A DNA stretch of 34,524 nucleotides from a bacterium (GTDB taxonomy: Bacteria > UBP6 > JAFGXH01): positions 1 through 34,524 of the forward strand of contig JAMOQH010000140.1 of NCBI GenBank assembly GCA_027064085.1, given 5' to 3'. The position numbers and the translations under genes were made by a program. This document shows positions 16,783-24,618 of the stretch, one piece after another. Each line of letters begins with the position of its first letter. Position 1 is the first letter of the stretch. Under the pieces are notes generated by a model. The model was given only the letters and a program-made list of their open reading frames with translations. It was not told the origin of the DNA and searched no databases.

Positions 16783-16810
16783 AATATAATAACAAATTAT
16801 AACTTGTCAA
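16783..16810 (-). promoter_or_regulatory. rpoH promoter
   Basis: Reading leftwards, a perfect TTGACA (complement of 16805-16810) and TATATT (complement of 16783-16788) are 16 bases apart. Transcription would begin near 16776, giving a leader of about 54 bases that contains both arms of the alternative hairpins. Confidence 0.7.
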
Positions 16811-16825
16811 GTAAATTTGATTAAG

Positions 16826-16912
16826 TGTAGGAGTAAATTAGTAATATCCTATTTGGCAAAGTAGAAATATCCTATTTTATGTTATACTCTTAATAAGATT
16901 TTCTTGATTTTT
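16826..16912. repeat. Dispersed repeat, copy A (mobile-element end-like)
   Basis: About 87 bases matching 28734-28821. Over its right 73 bases there are only about four differences. Inside it two units of the form GGCAAAGTAGAAATATCC followed by TATTT stand in tandem with a 23-base period, the left one degenerate. Multiple short direct repeats at a terminus are known from IS21-type and some related insertion sequences. Here AGGAG and an ATG (16924) follow directly, as would be expected at the start of a transposase gene, but the reading frame soon runs antisense into the lipoprotein gene and stops at 17088. Confidence 0.55.
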
Positions 16913-16925
16913 TAGGAGTTTAAAT

Positions 16926-16962
16926 GGAAAAGGCTTATAGTCAACAAGAATGTGCCTTTTCC
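16926..16962 (-). terminator. Hairpin right after a lipoprotein stop codon
   Basis: GGAAAAGGC (16926-16934) and GCCTTTTCC (16954-16962) are perfectly complementary with a 19-base loop. The stem abuts the stop of the leftward gene at 16963, so it is a plausible terminator or mRNA 3' stabiliser. The T-run after it is poor. Confidence 0.4.
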
Positions 16963-17409
16963 TTACCCAGCAATAGGAGCCTCTTTACAGTGATTATAAT
17001 CACATATTTCACCTTCAGGGCAATCACTGTCTTGCTCACATCTATTATATTCTACACATTGTCCCTTAATACAAACATTAAAAGCTGAATCAATTTTAAG
17101 ACAATCTTGATGTGTTTCACATTTTAAAGTACAAACCATTGAACCACCAAGTTTCTTTTTATAAAGCAATGAATTATTACCACATACACAACGAGTTCCT
17201 GCAGTATCTTGAATACACTTACCCGCAACACAATCTTTTTCCTTGCAGAAATCCCTTTCACAATAACCACCTATACAAATTCCATCCTCATAACAATCAG
17301 AAGTTTTATCACAATCTATTCTTACACCATCACAACATGCTTGGAAAAGTATTAGCACAAGTATAGAGCAAATAAGTAATATTAATTTTATTCTAAATAT
17401 AGTTTTCAT
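16963..17409 (-). CDS. Small Cys-rich (EGF-like) lipoprotein
   Basis: 148 residues. The hydrophobic signal ends at LFQAC, so Cys25 is the likely acylation site, directly followed by another Cys. The mature part is a chain of short disulfide modules: CDKTSDCYEDGICIGGYC, CKEKDCVAGKCIQDTAGTRC, CETHQDCLKIDSAFNVC and CEQDSDCPEGEICDYNHC. The CxxDxDCxxGxxCxxxxC spacing is the same kind seen in the large EGF-like lipoproteins at 259-3585 and 31847-34339, so these proteins probably belong to one surface system. No enzymatic motif is visible. GGAGAG stands 5 bases before the ATG. It lies 102 bases after the preceding gene and may belong to the same transcript. Confidence 0.7.
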   Translation of the reverse strand: MKTIFRIKLILLICSILVLILFQACCDGVRIDCDKTSDCYEDGICIGGYCERDFCKEKDCVAGKCIQDTAGTRCVCGNNSLLYKKKLGGSMVCTLKCETHQDCLKIDSAFNVCIKGQCVEYNRCEQDSDCPEGEICDYNHCKEAPIAG

Positions 17410-17494
17410 AATTACTCTCCGTATTCTTTAACAATATTTGTAGTTTATTTATTTCAAGTATTAGCAATATAGCCTGAAAATCACTCAATAAATG

Positions 17495-17523
17495 TTACAG
17501 GTGTTTGAATCTTACTCCTGTAA
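17495..17523 (-). terminator. Weak hairpin overlapping a lipoprotein stop codon
   Basis: TTACAGG (17495-17501) and CCTGTAA (17517-17523) form a 7-base stem with a 15-base loop that includes the stop codon of the gene ending at 17512. There is little T-run, so it is a low-confidence terminator or processing site. Confidence 0.25.
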
Positions 17524-18525
17524 AATATTAGTTAAAGTATTACCTATTAATATAAGGTGGTCATTTAAAATATTTATATTGTATGAAAATTCCTTAAATT
17601 TTAATTTCTTATAGTTATCATTTATTTTACCATTGAACTCTAACCAAGAGCTTTTAATTTGTTTATTTCGCTTATTCCATATTGCTACATACAAGTAAAT
17701 TTTATTATTTAAGTAGAATCCAGATAAAATAGAATGATAGCTAGCATCTGTTAGGTTTTTATTTAAAAAGCTTGTATTAACTTTTGTTTCCTTTTTTTTT
17801 AATAAGTCATATTTAAAGAAAACTCTCTTTGATTCTTGAAATACAAAATAATATAATTCTATTTTACTTTGAAAAGCAATGGGTAGCAATTTACCTACTT
17901 TAGAAACTAGTTTATTGTTTACTTTAGTGTTTACATCAAAACTATAAATACTTTCATTATCATTATTTGTAAAGCCTGAATAATAAATTAAATTATTTTC
18001 ATTAACATATAATCTTGTTATAGAAGCTTTTAAACAAATTTCATTTTCTTTTTTATCATTATTAAAAATTAATAATTTTGTACCTAAATCATCATTAATT
18101 TTACAGAAATCATTTGTTAGAATTAATATTTTACTATTTAGAACCTCTATAATATTACCTGATAATATATCAGATGCTTTATATATATCACCAGTATTAG
18201 GGTTAATGGTGATAAGTCTTCCACTTTCTAAAAAGTAGAACTTATTCTCCTTTTTATTATAAACAATTTTGGATAATATTTTATTTGGATAAGAAATTTC
18301 AATTATTTCATTAGTTTTATTGTCTAATAAATTTATAAAAGTGTCTTTTCCATTTTTTACATGCTTATAAACTAATTTATCTTTAAAAGGTTTAAGTTTC
18401 ATTATTAAATCTAACTTTACTAGATTAGTTTCTTTTAGTTTAATTTTTTCAGTGTTTTTCTCTTTTAAATTATTGTTGCAACTAAAGAAAAACAATAAAG
18501 TTGCAATAAGTATTAATTTTTTCAT
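17512..18525 (-). CDS. Lipoprotein, probably a beta-propeller
   Basis: A 337-residue predicted lipoprotein (lipobox FFSC, Cys16) of no family I recognise. The mature protein is almost all beta-strand: short hydrophobic strands recur roughly every 40-50 residues, for example KIVYNKKENKFYFLESGRL, LITINPNTGDIYKASD, LYVNENNLIYYSGFT, ESIYSFDVNTK and IYLYVAIWNKRNKQ. The repeated NxxxGxIY and SFDVNT-type turns resemble propeller blades of the WD40 or PQQ kind, although the exact consensus is missing. AAGGAAAAT precedes the ATG at 18525, and the previous stop is only 7 bases upstream, so it is the third gene of a lipoprotein operon starting at 19787. Confidence 0.6.
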   Translation of the reverse strand: MKKLILIATLLFFFSCNNNLKEKNTEKIKLKETNLVKLDLIMKLKPFKDKLVYKHVKNGKDTFINLLDNKTNEIIEISYPNKILSKIVYNKKENKFYFLESGRLITINPNTGDIYKASDILSGNIIEVLNSKILILTNDFCKINDDLGTKLLIFNNDKKENEICLKASITRLYVNENNLIYYSGFTNNDNESIYSFDVNTKVNNKLVSKVGKLLPIAFQSKIELYYFVFQESKRVFFKYDLLKKKETKVNTSFLNKNLTDASYHSILSGFYLNNKIYLYVAIWNKRNKQIKSSWLEFNGKINDNYKKLKFKEFSYNINILNDHLILIGNTLTNILQE

Positions 18526-18532
18526 ATTTTCC

Positions 18533-19174
18533 TTAAAATGACACTCCTAGATAAACTAGATATAAGTCATCAATTTTATTAGCGACTTGGCTCTTATTAC
18601 TTTCATAAATATTTTTACTTAAAGTAGCCTCCAAGAAAAAACTTGTATTTTTGTTATTAAAACTTAGTCCCAAAGAAGTAGTGTTATTATAATAATAATT
18701 TAATAAAGGCTCACTTCCTTCTCCAAAAAAATCAATGATTCGATAAGCATCAAACTTTGAAGATAAATAGAAGTTAAAATTTTTAGTTTTAAAACCTGTT
18801 AAAATTCCAATATTTCCACCTACTGCAGCAAGAGGAAGATATATTGATTCATAAATATTAAAATAAAAACTACCTCCAGTATATAATTCATCTATTCTTC
18901 TTATTCCAGCTAGAAAAAATTCATAAGAAATATCTTTTTGTGTCTTTATTTGATAACTAGCATAAATAGCAGGCATTTTTTTTTGATCTTCAGTTACTTC
19001 TCCATTAACTATATATTCTTTAGTATCGTATATTCCTCCAAGTGAAACATTATATTTAGTATCTCCTTTTTTAGATGAAATCATATTATTTATATTTGGA
19101 GTTAGAACTCCTAAACATGATTGAAAAAATACCATTAAAGTCATTAATAATAAAAATTTTTTAATATTCAACAT
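18533..19174 (-). CDS. Lipoprotein with outer-membrane barrel-like C-terminal part
   Basis: 213 residues from the ATG at 19174. In-frame ATGs at 19198 and 19192 would add residues that spoil the signal peptide. Starting at MLNIKKFLLLMTLMVFFQSC gives a clean lipoprotein signal with Cys20, and overlaps the preceding gene by 14 bases. The mature part alternates polar and aromatic residues in strands (YNVSLGGIYDT, FYLSSKFDAYRI, SLGLSFNNKNTSFFLEATL) and ends in aromatic LVYLGVSF. A C-terminal Phe is a usual signal for outer-membrane beta-barrel insertion. A lipidated small barrel is unusual, so a beta-sandwich is also possible. It is the middle gene of the operon. Confidence 0.55.
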   Translation of the reverse strand: MLNIKKFLLLMTLMVFFQSCLGVLTPNINNMISSKKGDTKYNVSLGGIYDTKEYIVNGEVTEDQKKMPAIYASYQIKTQKDISYEFFLAGIRRIDELYTGGSFYFNIYESIYLPLAAVGGNIGILTGFKTKNFNFYLSSKFDAYRIIDFFGEGSEPLLNYYYNNTTSLGLSFNNKNTSFFLEATLSKNIYESNKSQVANKIDDLYLVYLGVSF

Positions 19175-19787
19175 GCCAAACACCAATACCATCTGCACAA
19201 TTTAATGCATTTTTAGTATCATCTTTTATTCCAGTTAATTTATCATGCAATTGTCCATTCTTTTCAATTTTTGCATACTCTAGATTTTCAGAGTGTTTAT
19301 ACATAAAATCAATAAATACTAGTTTTACATCACCAAAATCAGCTTCACTTCTTACATCTTCTATCTTGTGTTTATACCAACACCAAGCATTTTTAACTCC
19401 AAGCCCAATATATTCAAAACTTTTAATTTTTACTATTTCACTATTAGAGTCTATTGTTATTTTATAAGTATCTACAATTTCTTTTATATTTTTAGCTTTT
19501 ATTTTAAATGTATAAATTTCATCTGAATCTGAATCTAAATTAAATGGATGTCCTTGTGCAGTTAGCAATGAGTTTACATAATCAAAATTATCTTTTAATT
19601 TTTCTTCTGTTTTTCCATTAACTTTAAACAGATTACTTTCTCTATTAGGTGTATTAACAGTTTTCCCTACTCTAACAATAACATATACATAATCTATTGT
19701 ATTGAAAATTTCTTTTTCAGTATCACCTTTACTTCCACAAGAAATAATAAAAATGGTTAATACTATTAAGTATATTATTTTATTCAT
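19161..19787 (-). CDS. Lipoprotein of unknown function
   Basis: A 208-residue predicted lipoprotein (lipobox IISC, Cys17), not recognised. The mature part starts with a strand YVYVIVRVGKT, then contains a region with SDSDEIYTFKIKAK, IVDTYKITIDSNSEIVKIKSF and a Trp/Cys pair in KNAWCWYKHKIEDV. Two Cys (WCW, LNCADG) could form one disulfide. It is the first gene of a three-gene lipoprotein operon; the ribosome binding site GAGG is 8 bases before the ATG. A terminator at 19806-19821 separates it from the upstream enzyme gene, so its expression depends either on readthrough or on a weak promoter within the 41-base gap. Confidence 0.55.
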   Translation of the reverse strand: MNKIIYLIVLTIFIISCGSKGDTEKEIFNTIDYVYVIVRVGKTVNTPNRESNLFKVNGKTEEKLKDNFDYVNSLLTAQGHPFNLDSDSDEIYTFKIKAKNIKEIVDTYKITIDSNSEIVKIKSFEYIGLGVKNAWCWYKHKIEDVRSEADFGDVKLVFIDFMYKHSENLEYAKIEKNGQLHDKLTGIKDDTKNALNCADGIGVWHVEY

Positions 19788-19805
19788 TATAATAACCTCA
19801 TAAAA

Positions 19806-19821
19806 GGGGGATTGCTCCCCC
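19806..19821 (-). terminator. Intrinsic terminator after the NlpC/P60-type gene
   Basis: GGGGGA (19806-19811) and TCCCCC (19816-19821) make a six-pair, G+C-only-but-one stem with a four-base loop. Reading leftwards it is followed by TTTTAT. It lies 8 bases after the stop at 19829, and is the clearest intrinsic terminator in the window. Confidence 0.75.
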
Positions 19822-19828
19822 CATAAAA

Positions 19829-21769
19829 TTAAAAAGAAAAGTAAAAAGCTTCTTCAACTAATTTATGATACATCATTCCTCTTGTATTGTCCATATTCCA
19901 GTCTTTAAAAATTGCTATAGGCATTACTGTAGGGTTTAATGTGCCATCTATGTCAAAACCAAAAAAGATTGTATCTCTAACCTTATCCCATGCTCTCCAT
20001 GCTAAAGAGGAGCAATAAAATGAGTCTTCACTATATTGCCAAAAAGGAAAATAATCATCAAAAATATTATATGGTTCTCCTAGTTGTTTAATTGCATAAG
20101 TAACAGCTTTATCTTTTTCACTTGCTCCTGGATTTTTAAAGTAAAAACGAGGGTATGGTATTGGAAATTTAACTGTAAAACACCAGAATTTAATTTTCTT
20201 CCAATATATTTTCCACTCAATTGCAAACTCTGTTGGAGTTTGTGCAAAGATAATGTAGTAATTAGGAGCATATAGGTATCCATCTACATTTGCATTGTTT
20301 GCAAAGGAGTCACCATAATAAACATATTGATACATTCTTCTTGTTTCATATACAACACCTTCATTTATAAGCCCATTAATCTTTTGATTTCTTGCAGAAA
20401 TAAATGTCTTTTCATCTGGGTCAGGAATAAAACCATCAGGCATTTTCATATTTTTTATTGCTAATGTTGTATGATGAAAAAATCCTCTAAAAATATTTAA
20501 AACGGGATCATACCAATGTTCACTTCCTCTAACACTTAAAACATCACCTTTTTTTACTGTATCAAAAAATTTCTTAGCTTTTATAGAAACTCTATACCTT
20601 TCTTCTTTTGGATATGATTTTGTTCCTGGCCAAATATCCTCTGCAAAGAAAATCCCAAATTCATCATATTGATTTTCATGATAAGCAGTCATACTTAATG
20701 AATCACCAAGAAAATTTAGAAAATTACCTACACAGTTACCTCTCCACAATCTATAACCTTCTTCACAAACACAGTTATTATAAACACATTTTCCATGTCC
20801 ATTACATATCCCCATAGAAGTTTCAGTATCTTCACAATGATTAGAAGTATTATTCCCGTCATAATCAATACAATAATCATCTACTCCATCAGAGTTTTCA
20901 TCAAAAGGCATAGTATCTACTTCTCCATCCTGATCCTGATCCTTTTCACATTCACAATTACCATCATTACAAATACCACCACTTGCTAAACAATGAAAAC
21001 TACAATCTGTAGGATTTACAGGAATTTCATCATCTTCAACATTTATTAAAGTTACATCACTTTGCTCACTATTATCAACATATTCTTTCATATATACAGT
21101 AACATACTCTTCAATATTATTTTGATACTCTTTATATGCATCTGTAAATCCACCTGTTTTTTCATCAAAAAAATCATATTGAACTTTTTCCCAAATCTGA
21201 ATGGATTTATCTATAAAAGCTTGTTTTCTTTCATTTGGATCAGAAATTCTGCCAAGATCTTCAACATCTAAGTTTTCCCATATTCTAACTTCCATTCTTT
21301 GAGACATAATCCAATCAAGTATTATAATTTCAATTGGAGAAGTTATATTTTTATAAACCTTCTTTTTTAATGCTCTGACCTTTTCTACAAATGTTATATT
21401 ATCATAATATGACTGAGTACAAGCATTCCCATTTTCATCTAGACAGGTTCCATCTTCTCCAACAACATAAGCTTCACTTAAATACATTGTTTTTAATGCT
21501 TCTATTTCTATCAAATAGTCTAATTCTTTTAAACTACAATCAATTATAGAAATCATAGACTGTATTCTTCTCGCTTTATCTTTTGCATCTTGAGGTGTGA
21601 TTAAGGCTTCATAATCAGTACCTTCCTCCATATCAAACTGATAATAATCTTTTGCAAAATGTTCATAATTATTAATATCAAAATCTGGTTTTCTATATGG
21701 ATCATCTTCTATTGAAAAAATATTTATACTCAAAAATATTATTCCTATTAAAATTAGTAAATTTTTCAT
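19829..21769 (-). CDS. Exported permuted NlpC/P60-type protein with EGF-like modules
   Basis: 646 residues. An N-terminal signal (MKNLLILIGIIFLSINIFS) lacks a lipobox Cys, so it looks like a type I signal. A helical region (about 25-230) is followed by a Cys-rich stretch with two EGF-like modules (CSFHCLASGGICNDGNCEC, then CNGHGKCVYNNCVCEEGY) around a short Asp-rich, calcium-type loop. The C-terminal 280 residues fit the permuted papain-like NlpC/P60 group (YiiX/YaeF type): GDVLSVRG, then His432/433 in FRGFFHHTTLAI, then Cys586 in FYCSSLAWRAW, in the order His before Cys. It may cleave peptidoglycan cross-bridge amides or act on lipids; this assignment rests on motif order. AAGGA precedes the ATG. 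It has its own promoter and terminator and is divergent from PBP1A. Confidence 0.7.
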   Translation of the reverse strand: MKNLLILIGIIFLSINIFSIEDDPYRKPDFDINNYEHFAKDYYQFDMEEGTDYEALITPQDAKDKARRIQSMISIIDCSLKELDYLIEIEALKTMYLSEAYVVGEDGTCLDENGNACTQSYYDNITFVEKVRALKKKVYKNITSPIEIIILDWIMSQRMEVRIWENLDVEDLGRISDPNERKQAFIDKSIQIWEKVQYDFFDEKTGGFTDAYKEYQNNIEEYVTVYMKEYVDNSEQSDVTLINVEDDEIPVNPTDCSFHCLASGGICNDGNCECEKDQDQDGEVDTMPFDENSDGVDDYCIDYDGNNTSNHCEDTETSMGICNGHGKCVYNNCVCEEGYRLWRGNCVGNFLNFLGDSLSMTAYHENQYDEFGIFFAEDIWPGTKSYPKEERYRVSIKAKKFFDTVKKGDVLSVRGSEHWYDPVLNIFRGFFHHTTLAIKNMKMPDGFIPDPDEKTFISARNQKINGLINEGVVYETRRMYQYVYYGDSFANNANVDGYLYAPNYYIIFAQTPTEFAIEWKIYWKKIKFWCFTVKFPIPYPRFYFKNPGASEKDKAVTYAIKQLGEPYNIFDDYFPFWQYSEDSFYCSSLAWRAWDKVRDTIFFGFDIDGTLNPTVMPIAIFKDWNMDNTRGMMYHKLVEEAFYFSF

Positions 21770-21804
21770 ATCTTTCTTTCCTTAAATAAATACAGTTAAA
21801 GTGT

Positions 21805-21832
21805 ATAATAAACAAATTAATAAATGTGTTAA
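21805..21832 (-). promoter_or_regulatory. Promoter of the NlpC/P60-type gene
   Basis: Reading leftwards, TTAACA (complement of 21827-21832) and TATTAT (complement of 21805-21810) are 16 bases apart, each matching the sigma-70 consensus at five of six positions. Confidence 0.6.
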
Positions 21833-21921
21833 TCTTCTAATACATTTTTACTTCTAGCAATTTTATGTTTATTATATTTAAGGACTTCCTCTTGTTTTTA
21901 AACATTTTTTGAAAAGAAAAT

Positions 21922-21970
21922 TTGTAACTTGTAACTTGTAACTTGTAACTTGTAACTTGTAACTTGTAAC
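21922..21970 (+). repeat. Seven tandem copies of TTGTAAC
   Basis: Seven perfect head-to-tail copies of the 7-base unit TTGTAAC. The array is flanked by a direct repeat, AACATTTTTT, at 21901-21910 and 21968-21977. It lies in the divergent promoter region of the NlpC/P60-type gene and PBP1A, about 90 bases from the former's -35 and 155 bases from the latter's. Confidence 0.97.
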
Positions 21971-22125
21971 ATTTTTTCTCTTTTAAAAACTTATATAAAA
22001 TTTTTATCAGGAATTTTAATTATTGTCAAGAAAAATTAGCTGTTTTTGGAGTATTATTGAGTAAAAAAATACACAGTAGTATAAGAATTTGTGCAAGTTA
22101 CACTACTGAAGATTTTATAAATTAA

Positions 22126-22154
22126 TTGATAATATATTATTTTTTTGTTATATT
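22126..22154 (+). promoter_or_regulatory. Promoter of the PBP1A gene
   Basis: TTGATA (22126-22131) and TATATT (22149-22154) are 17 bases apart, with TGT immediately before the -10 (extended -10). It lies 26 bases before the ATG at 22181. The ribosome binding site there is poor (TGAG). Confidence 0.65.
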
Positions 22155-22180
22155 AATACAACTTATTTTTTGAGAAAATA

Positions 22181-24613
22181 ATGAAAAATATTAAAAAGAA
22201 AATAAAATGCTTTATAATAATATTATTTATATTAGGATTAACAGGGGTAGGGGCACTAGCTGGAATATTTTATCATTATTCTCAAGGTTTATATGGAGAA
22301 AAAGAATTAAAAAATTTTAATCCAGAAACAGCTTTAAGTATTTATGATAGAAATAATAAATTAATAGCTATTTTTTATAAAAGAGATGCCCGTAAAACAA
22401 TAATTCCTCATAATAAAATTCCTAAAATAATAATAGATTCTTTTGTAGCAGTAGAAGATAAAAGATTTTTTGAACATTCAGGCCTTGATTATAAAGGTAT
22501 TCTTAGAGCTGTAGTTATAGATATCTTAACAATGAGCAAAAAAGAGGGGGCTTCAACAATTACTCAACAAGTTGCCAAGAATTTATTATTGAACAATGCT
22601 AAATCCTTTTCTAGAAAAATAAAAGAAATGATTTTAGCAAAAAGAATAGAAGATTTACTTACAAAAGAAGAGATTATAGCACTTTATTTAAATAATATTT
22701 ATTTTGGTAATAGTAATTATGGTATTGCAGAAGGAGCGAGATTCTATTTTAACAAACCTCTTAATCAGTTAGATATTGGAGAGATAGCATATTTAGCAGG
22801 TGTACCTAAAAATCCATCAGGATATAGATTAAATAAATATCCTCAAAGAGCTAAAAAAAGGCAAAAAATTGTTTTAAGGAGGATGCTTAAAGCAAAAGTT
22901 ATAACTCAAAAACAATTTGATGAATTTTATGATAAAGAGTTAGAATTTATAGGTGGAAGCAAGAAGTATTTTGGAACAGCGGCATATTTTTCAAGGTATG
23001 TGATTAAAATACTAAAATCTAAATATGATAATGATTTTTTATATCATAGGTCTTTAAAAATAAAAACAACTTTAGATGTTAATTTACAAAAAACTGCAAT
23101 TATAGCATTAAGAAAAGGTTTAAAAAACTTAAACAAAAGGCAGGGTATATTAACTCCATTAAGATATTATGACCATGGTAAAAAGCCATTAAATAAGCTA
23201 GGTTTTATAGCTCCTTTGGTTGAAGAGGGAGTTGTAATAAAAATAAATAGTAAAAATGGTTGGGCAAAATTAAAAATTAGAGATAAAATAGTTATAGTAA
23301 ATAAAAAAGATTTATCTTGGGTAAGGAAATTTAATCCTTCTTTAAATTATTCTCCAAAAATTCATAACCTAGAAAAGATATTAAAGCTAGATTATGTATA
23401 CGCTGTTAAACCTAAAATAGGCTCAATGGTTATCATAGAAAACGGTAAGGAAGTTGATTATCCTCTTTATGAAATATATCCTATTCCTAAGGCTCAAGGG
23501 GCAGTTGTTTCTATAGATGTTAAAACTAGAGAGGTAATGGTATTAGTTGGAGGTTACAGTTATAAATTATCTCAATTTAATAGAGCAACAAGTGCATTAA
23601 GGCAAGTTGGTTCCGTTTTTAAGCCATTTGTATATGCAGCAACAATAAAATATTTAAAAGATGAATCAGGAGATGAAGATATTGGCTATCATGATTATGT
23701 ACCATCAAAAATAGTATTTGACACTCCAGAGCCTATAATAAATAGAAAAACAGGAGCTGTTTGGAAGCCCATGAATTTTGTAAAAATGAGATTTAGAAAT
23801 GAAATTTCATTAAAAACAGCATTAAGTAAGTCTATAAATATGGTCAGTGTTAAGTTATTTTCTAAAGTTATAGATAAATTTTCAAAAATATCAGAAGAGA
23901 AATACGATGTAGAGCAAGGATTTGATAAATTTTTTAAATGGTTACAAAGCTTTGGAATAGATACCGAGAATATCAATAAAACATATCAAATGGCACTTGG
24001 TAATGTTGATGTTAAATTACTAAACTTAGTTTCAGCATATACAGTATTTCCATCTTATGGAGTTTATCAAAAACCTAAATTTATTTTATCAATAAAAGAT
24101 ATCAATAACAAAGAATTATATAAAAATGAAAGCAATGAAAACCGTATCATGACTACTGGTGAAGCTTATTTAATGGTTGATATGATGCAAGAAGTTGTAA
24201 ATCATGGAACTGCAGTAAGAGCTAAAAAATTACATAGGCCTGTTGGTGGTAAAACAGGAACAACAAATGCTCAACGAGATGCTTGGTTTATAGGATATAC
24301 TAAAGACATAGTAACTGGTGTGTGGGTTGGATTTGATAATAGGCGTCCAATGGGTAAATTTGTGCAAGGAGGCAGAACAGCGGCCCCTATATGGTTATAT
24401 TATATGGAAAAAGCCCTTAAAAATAAACCTATACTTCAATTTGAACCACCTGAAGATATTGTTTTTGCCTATGTTGATAAATATACAGGTAAATTAGTAT
24501 CTCAAGATGATAAAAATGCAATAAAATCACCATTTATTAAAGGAAGATTGCCCGAAAAGGAAAAGGATAAAAATTTTGTTGATTCTAATACTTATATTAT
24601 GGAAGAAGATTAA
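22181..24613 (+). CDS. mrcA: Penicillin-binding protein 1A (bifunctional)
   Basis: An 810-residue class A PBP that polymerises lipid II and cross-links peptidoglycan at the outer face of the inner membrane. A short basic start and one membrane anchor (about 10-32) precede the GT51 transglycosylase domain: catalytic Glu92 in AVEDKRFFEHSGLDYKG, then GASTITQQVAKNLLL and a second Glu in the KIKEMILAKRIE region. An OB-like insert follows (VVIKINSKNGWAKLKIRDK). The transpeptidase domain has the active Ser478 with Lys481 (GSVFKPF), Ser551-x-Asn553 (SKSINMVS) and Lys691-Thr-Gly (KTGTTNAQRDAWF). All the needed residues are present. It is monocistronic with its own promoter, divergent from a likely peptidoglycan-related NlpC/P60-type gene. 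Its stop is only 5 bases from the convergent metG stop. Confidence 0.95.
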   Translation: MKNIKKKIKCFIIILFILGLTGVGALAGIFYHYSQGLYGEKELKNFNPETALSIYDRNNKLIAIFYKRDARKTIIPHNKIPKIIIDSFVAVEDKRFFEHSGLDYKGILRAVVIDILTMSKKEGASTITQQVAKNLLLNNAKSFSRKIKEMILAKRIEDLLTKEEIIALYLNNIYFGNSNYGIAEGARFYFNKPLNQLDIGEIAYLAGVPKNPSGYRLNKYPQRAKKRQKIVLRRMLKAKVITQKQFDEFYDKELEFIGGSKKYFGTAAYFSRYVIKILKSKYDNDFLYHRSLKIKTTLDVNLQKTAIIALRKGLKNLNKRQGILTPLRYYDHGKKPLNKLGFIAPLVEEGVVIKINSKNGWAKLKIRDKIVIVNKKDLSWVRKFNPSLNYSPKIHNLEKILKLDYVYAVKPKIGSMVIIENGKEVDYPLYEIYPIPKAQGAVVSIDVKTREVMVLVGGYSYKLSQFNRATSALRQVGSVFKPFVYAATIKYLKDESGDEDIGYHDYVPSKIVFDTPEPIINRKTGAVWKPMNFVKMRFRNEISLKTALSKSINMVSVKLFSKVIDKFSKISEEKYDVEQGFDKFFKWLQSFGIDTENINKTYQMALGNVDVKLLNLVSAYTVFPSYGVYQKPKFILSIKDINNKELYKNESNENRIMTTGEAYLMVDMMQEVVNHGTAVRAKKLHRPVGGKTGTTNAQRDAWFIGYTKDIVTGVWVGFDNRRPMGKFVQGGRTAAPIWLYYMEKALKNKPILQFEPPEDIVFAYVDKYTGKLVSQDDKNAIKSPFIKGRLPEKEKDKNFVDSNTYIMEED

Positions 24614-24618
24614 CTAAA

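Larger units (their letters stand above)
21770..22180. other. Divergent intergenic region with a heptamer array
   Basis: 411 bases without a gene. It holds a leftward promoter (21805-21832), the TTGTAAC array (21922-21970) and a rightward promoter (22126-22154). Between the array and the rightward promoter I see only AT-rich sequence. Confidence 0.7.

Noticed and set aside
16924-17088. 54-codon rightward frame beginning MEKAYSQQECAFS
   Set aside because: It has a good ribosome binding site, but after about 13 codons it is just the antisense of the lipoprotein gene. I treat it as a possible transposase remnant, not a gene.
19175-19198. Upstream ATG starts for the lipoprotein gene ending at 18533
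   Set aside because: They add MQMVLVFG before a clean lipoprotein signal and have no better ribosome binding site.
21922-21970. CRISPR array
   Set aside because: The TTGTAAC copies are directly adjacent with no spacers, and no cas gene is present.
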